DNA of 64,000 nt, taken from positions 3,908,532 to 3,972,531 of the forward strand of contig CM035359.1 of the NCBI GenBank assembly GCA_020137815.1, read 5' to 3'. The notes under the pieces are model-generated. The model was given only the letters and a program-made list of their open reading frames with translations. It was not told the DNA's origin and searched no databases. The position numbers and the translations under genes were made by a program. Below are positions 62,074 through 64,000 of this stretch, one piece after another. The DNA comes from Hormiphora californensis (taxonomy: Eukaryota > Ctenophora > Tentaculata > Cydippida > Pleurobrachiidae). Position 1 is the stretch's first letter, and each line of letters begins with the position of its first letter.

Positions 62074-63528
62074 ATGGTTTTTGTGATATTATATCTTGCC
62101 AAGCTAGACTGCAATTCGCACGCAAAAAGAGTTTTAACAAAGCAAATTATATCAAGCACCGAAATAAAGCAAGCACCAACCAAAAATAAAAAAGAAATAA
62201 AAGCTTGTAAAATAATGGAGATCTAATGGAGAATTGGAAAGAGAAAGATTGAAAATATAAATCGCAACGATCCAGAGCATTTAACATGTTCTTGCCTCTT
62301 GACGTCAATCGCAGAATTCTTTAACCGCTATACAGGTTGAGTTTTTCTAACACTGTGCTCACCGTGAAGAGAGCGGGGGGTCATGCAAACCACTTAAATG
62401 AGGGGTAAGTATATTAATTATTAAAGTTGTCCGATGAGGAATGGAGAATGGAGATCGAGGAAATTAATAAGTCCGATAAATCCACTACCGTTTGACTGTA
62501 TTTCAAAACAAGGTGGTGGTGGACGGATTGAGACTAGATAATATGGAGCACTGTGCGTTGAGTGTGTGACACTGTGTAGTCTACTTAGACTTCTACTTGG
62601 ACTTCAAAACAAGATAAATAATGCAATCATATTATTTGTATGGTTAATATTGCTTCTTGGCGTTTCAACAAGAATCTTAAATTTCCCTGATTATAACTAT
62701 CTAGCTTACTTTTGAATCTGAGACAGCGTTTTGCAGATTTTGGGTCCAGTTAGAGATTTTGCGACTGACGTTAGTTACAATGAAGCAGGCCCCTGCTGAC
62801 GCTGCTGACACTGCCGCGCGCGCTACTTTACATGCAATTCACATCGAAAACCCTGCTAGTCAACGAAGATTTGGCGCGCACAGGGACTCTCCCAGCTTGC
62901 GCCAGTTGCAGACTGGAGGCTGGCGCCAGAAACTGGAGCCAGCCTCCAATCTGCAACTGGAGCGTTTTGATGATTTAGCCATAAAAAGTTAAGCAATCAA
63001 TCTGCAAAACTTTACTCCTATTTAGTGAGAACGTAATGTCTGAGACTGACCTTCTCAATGGAAAACATAATGTCTTCCACTGAGGATCAGTCCTCGGTTG
63101 CTTTTTTACCAACTAGCTAATCAGTAAACTTATTATTTTCAATTCATCGTTACAAACAGGCAAAATAACAATTTCATCGAGGGTAATACTAAGTAGGAAC
63201 AGAATAGTCGTATCCAAAAGCAGAATCTGCTGCACATAATATCGGAGATATATGTAGCCTAAGACAAAGAGTATTGGACAAAGTAAACAATATATATCCT
63301 GGGATATCTATTTAGACATGTGCTTTGTGGGGCGTTGGCCGAAGGCAAGCCCAGGCACTCGGAGTAGTATGTTCTTTATATTAAGGTACAAGTGTGCCAG
63401 AAATAGCTATGCGTGGAGCGAAGGAGGTATCACGTCGGAACCGCAATGATGATGATGATCAGCTTGATTAGACGAAATATTGGATCCATCCGTAGTAAAT
63501 ACCATTCTCATTAATCTATCTTTCGCTA

Positions 63529-63530
<2 letters not shown>
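62074..63530. other. Intergenic region, no gene seen
   Basis: AT-rich DNA with a second copy of the 58.9 kb dispersed repeat at about 62815-62960, here with a palindromic CTGGAGGCTGGCGCCAGAAA core. No exon chain could be supported. Confidence 0.5.
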
Positions 63531-63596
<66 letters not shown>

Positions 63597-63610
63597 TCTC
63601 TCTCTCTCGC
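63531..63610. repeat. (TC)n microsatellite
   Basis: TC tract with a single CACTC interruption. The sequence from there to 64000 shows no feature. Confidence 0.95.
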
Positions 63611-64000
63611 TCTCCATCTCCCATGCAACTTCTATAGCTCTAATCGTAATGTGACTGCCTCTCCGGCTAGCTCCTAATAATGCAGATTAGGGTACTGCAC
63701 CAAATTAGAGCCTGAAAGAGCAGCATTTGGTCTCCAAAAAACATTGTGGGAACCTAGAAAGCTGGACATAATTTAAGACTCTTTAATAAAGAATATTTTA
63801 ATACCTAAGTATACGTGTATGTGGTAGCATCTTCAAAATAATGATATACTCGGAGAGGAAGGGCTTCCTCATAGGACTTGGACACTATCTTATTTCAAAC
63901 AGCAGTATGTGGCTCTATTCATACACAGTCTATCTTAGTCATAACATGTTTCTTTCGCTATCCTTTCATGCATCAACACCACGTTGATGTGATTTTTTGT

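Noticed and set aside
62759-62992. 77-codon plus-strand frame
   Set aside because: It lies in a dispersed repeat also found at 58.9 kb and lacks splice support.

Overview
This window is eukaryotic DNA, most likely from an invertebrate metazoan with short introns. The reasons are the many GT-AG introns of about 80-600 bases, metazoan-type genes (a TBC1D1/TBC1D4-like Rab GAP with PTB domains, coatomer alpha, a Golgi carbohydrate sulfotransferase, an SLC17-like carrier), non-LTR retrotransposons, a Helitron, and many GA/TC microsatellites. The phylum cannot be fixed from the sequence alone. A sponge or another early-branching animal would fit the compact introns. All exon models below were built by hand, by matching splice sites, reading phase and protein-family resemblance.

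Layout. 1-4,399 (+): 3' part of a C2H2 zinc-finger gene. 5,545-8,076 (-): the N-terminal WD40 half of coatomer subunit alpha, whose last visible exon ends beside a 210-base CAGA repeat. 9,950-28,714 (+): a complete 21-exon TBC1D1/4-like gene. Its introns hold an antisense SLC17-like transporter gene with a one-base frameshift, several small inverted-repeat elements, an apparently intact antisense LINE and a 2.4 kb foldback element with 11-base target duplications. 29,354-34,862 (-): a hAT-transposase-like domestication candidate with tandemly duplicated zinc-binding exons, one of them frameshifted. 35,093-36,300: non-coding repeats.

36,500-48,800 (+): the most striking block, a Helitron-type element. 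A TATA box and a 10-codon first exon precede a 183-residue SGNH/GDSL-hydrolase reading frame, then a chain of tandem-duplicated small exons, then one 8.9 kb exon. That exon encodes a DUF6570-like region, a HUH replication initiator with two tyrosines, a PIF1-like helicase and a C-terminal Ulp1/C48 cysteine protease. The first exon has the right phase to join either the SGNH exons or the Rep exons, so the two products may be alternative splice forms of one transcription unit.

49,120-50,225 (+): the 5' exons of an unknown secreted-type gene that runs into a 2.1 kb block of homopolymer-distorted, probably poorly determined sequence. 52,468-54,541: an inverted repeat with 0.6 kb arms around a small intronless single-pass membrane protein gene. 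54,856-58,535 (+): a complete carbohydrate sulfotransferase gene with an antisense, internally deleted LINE in one intron. 60,541-62,073 (-): a four-exon gene for a 192-residue protein I do not recognise. The remainder is repeats and unassigned intergenic DNA.
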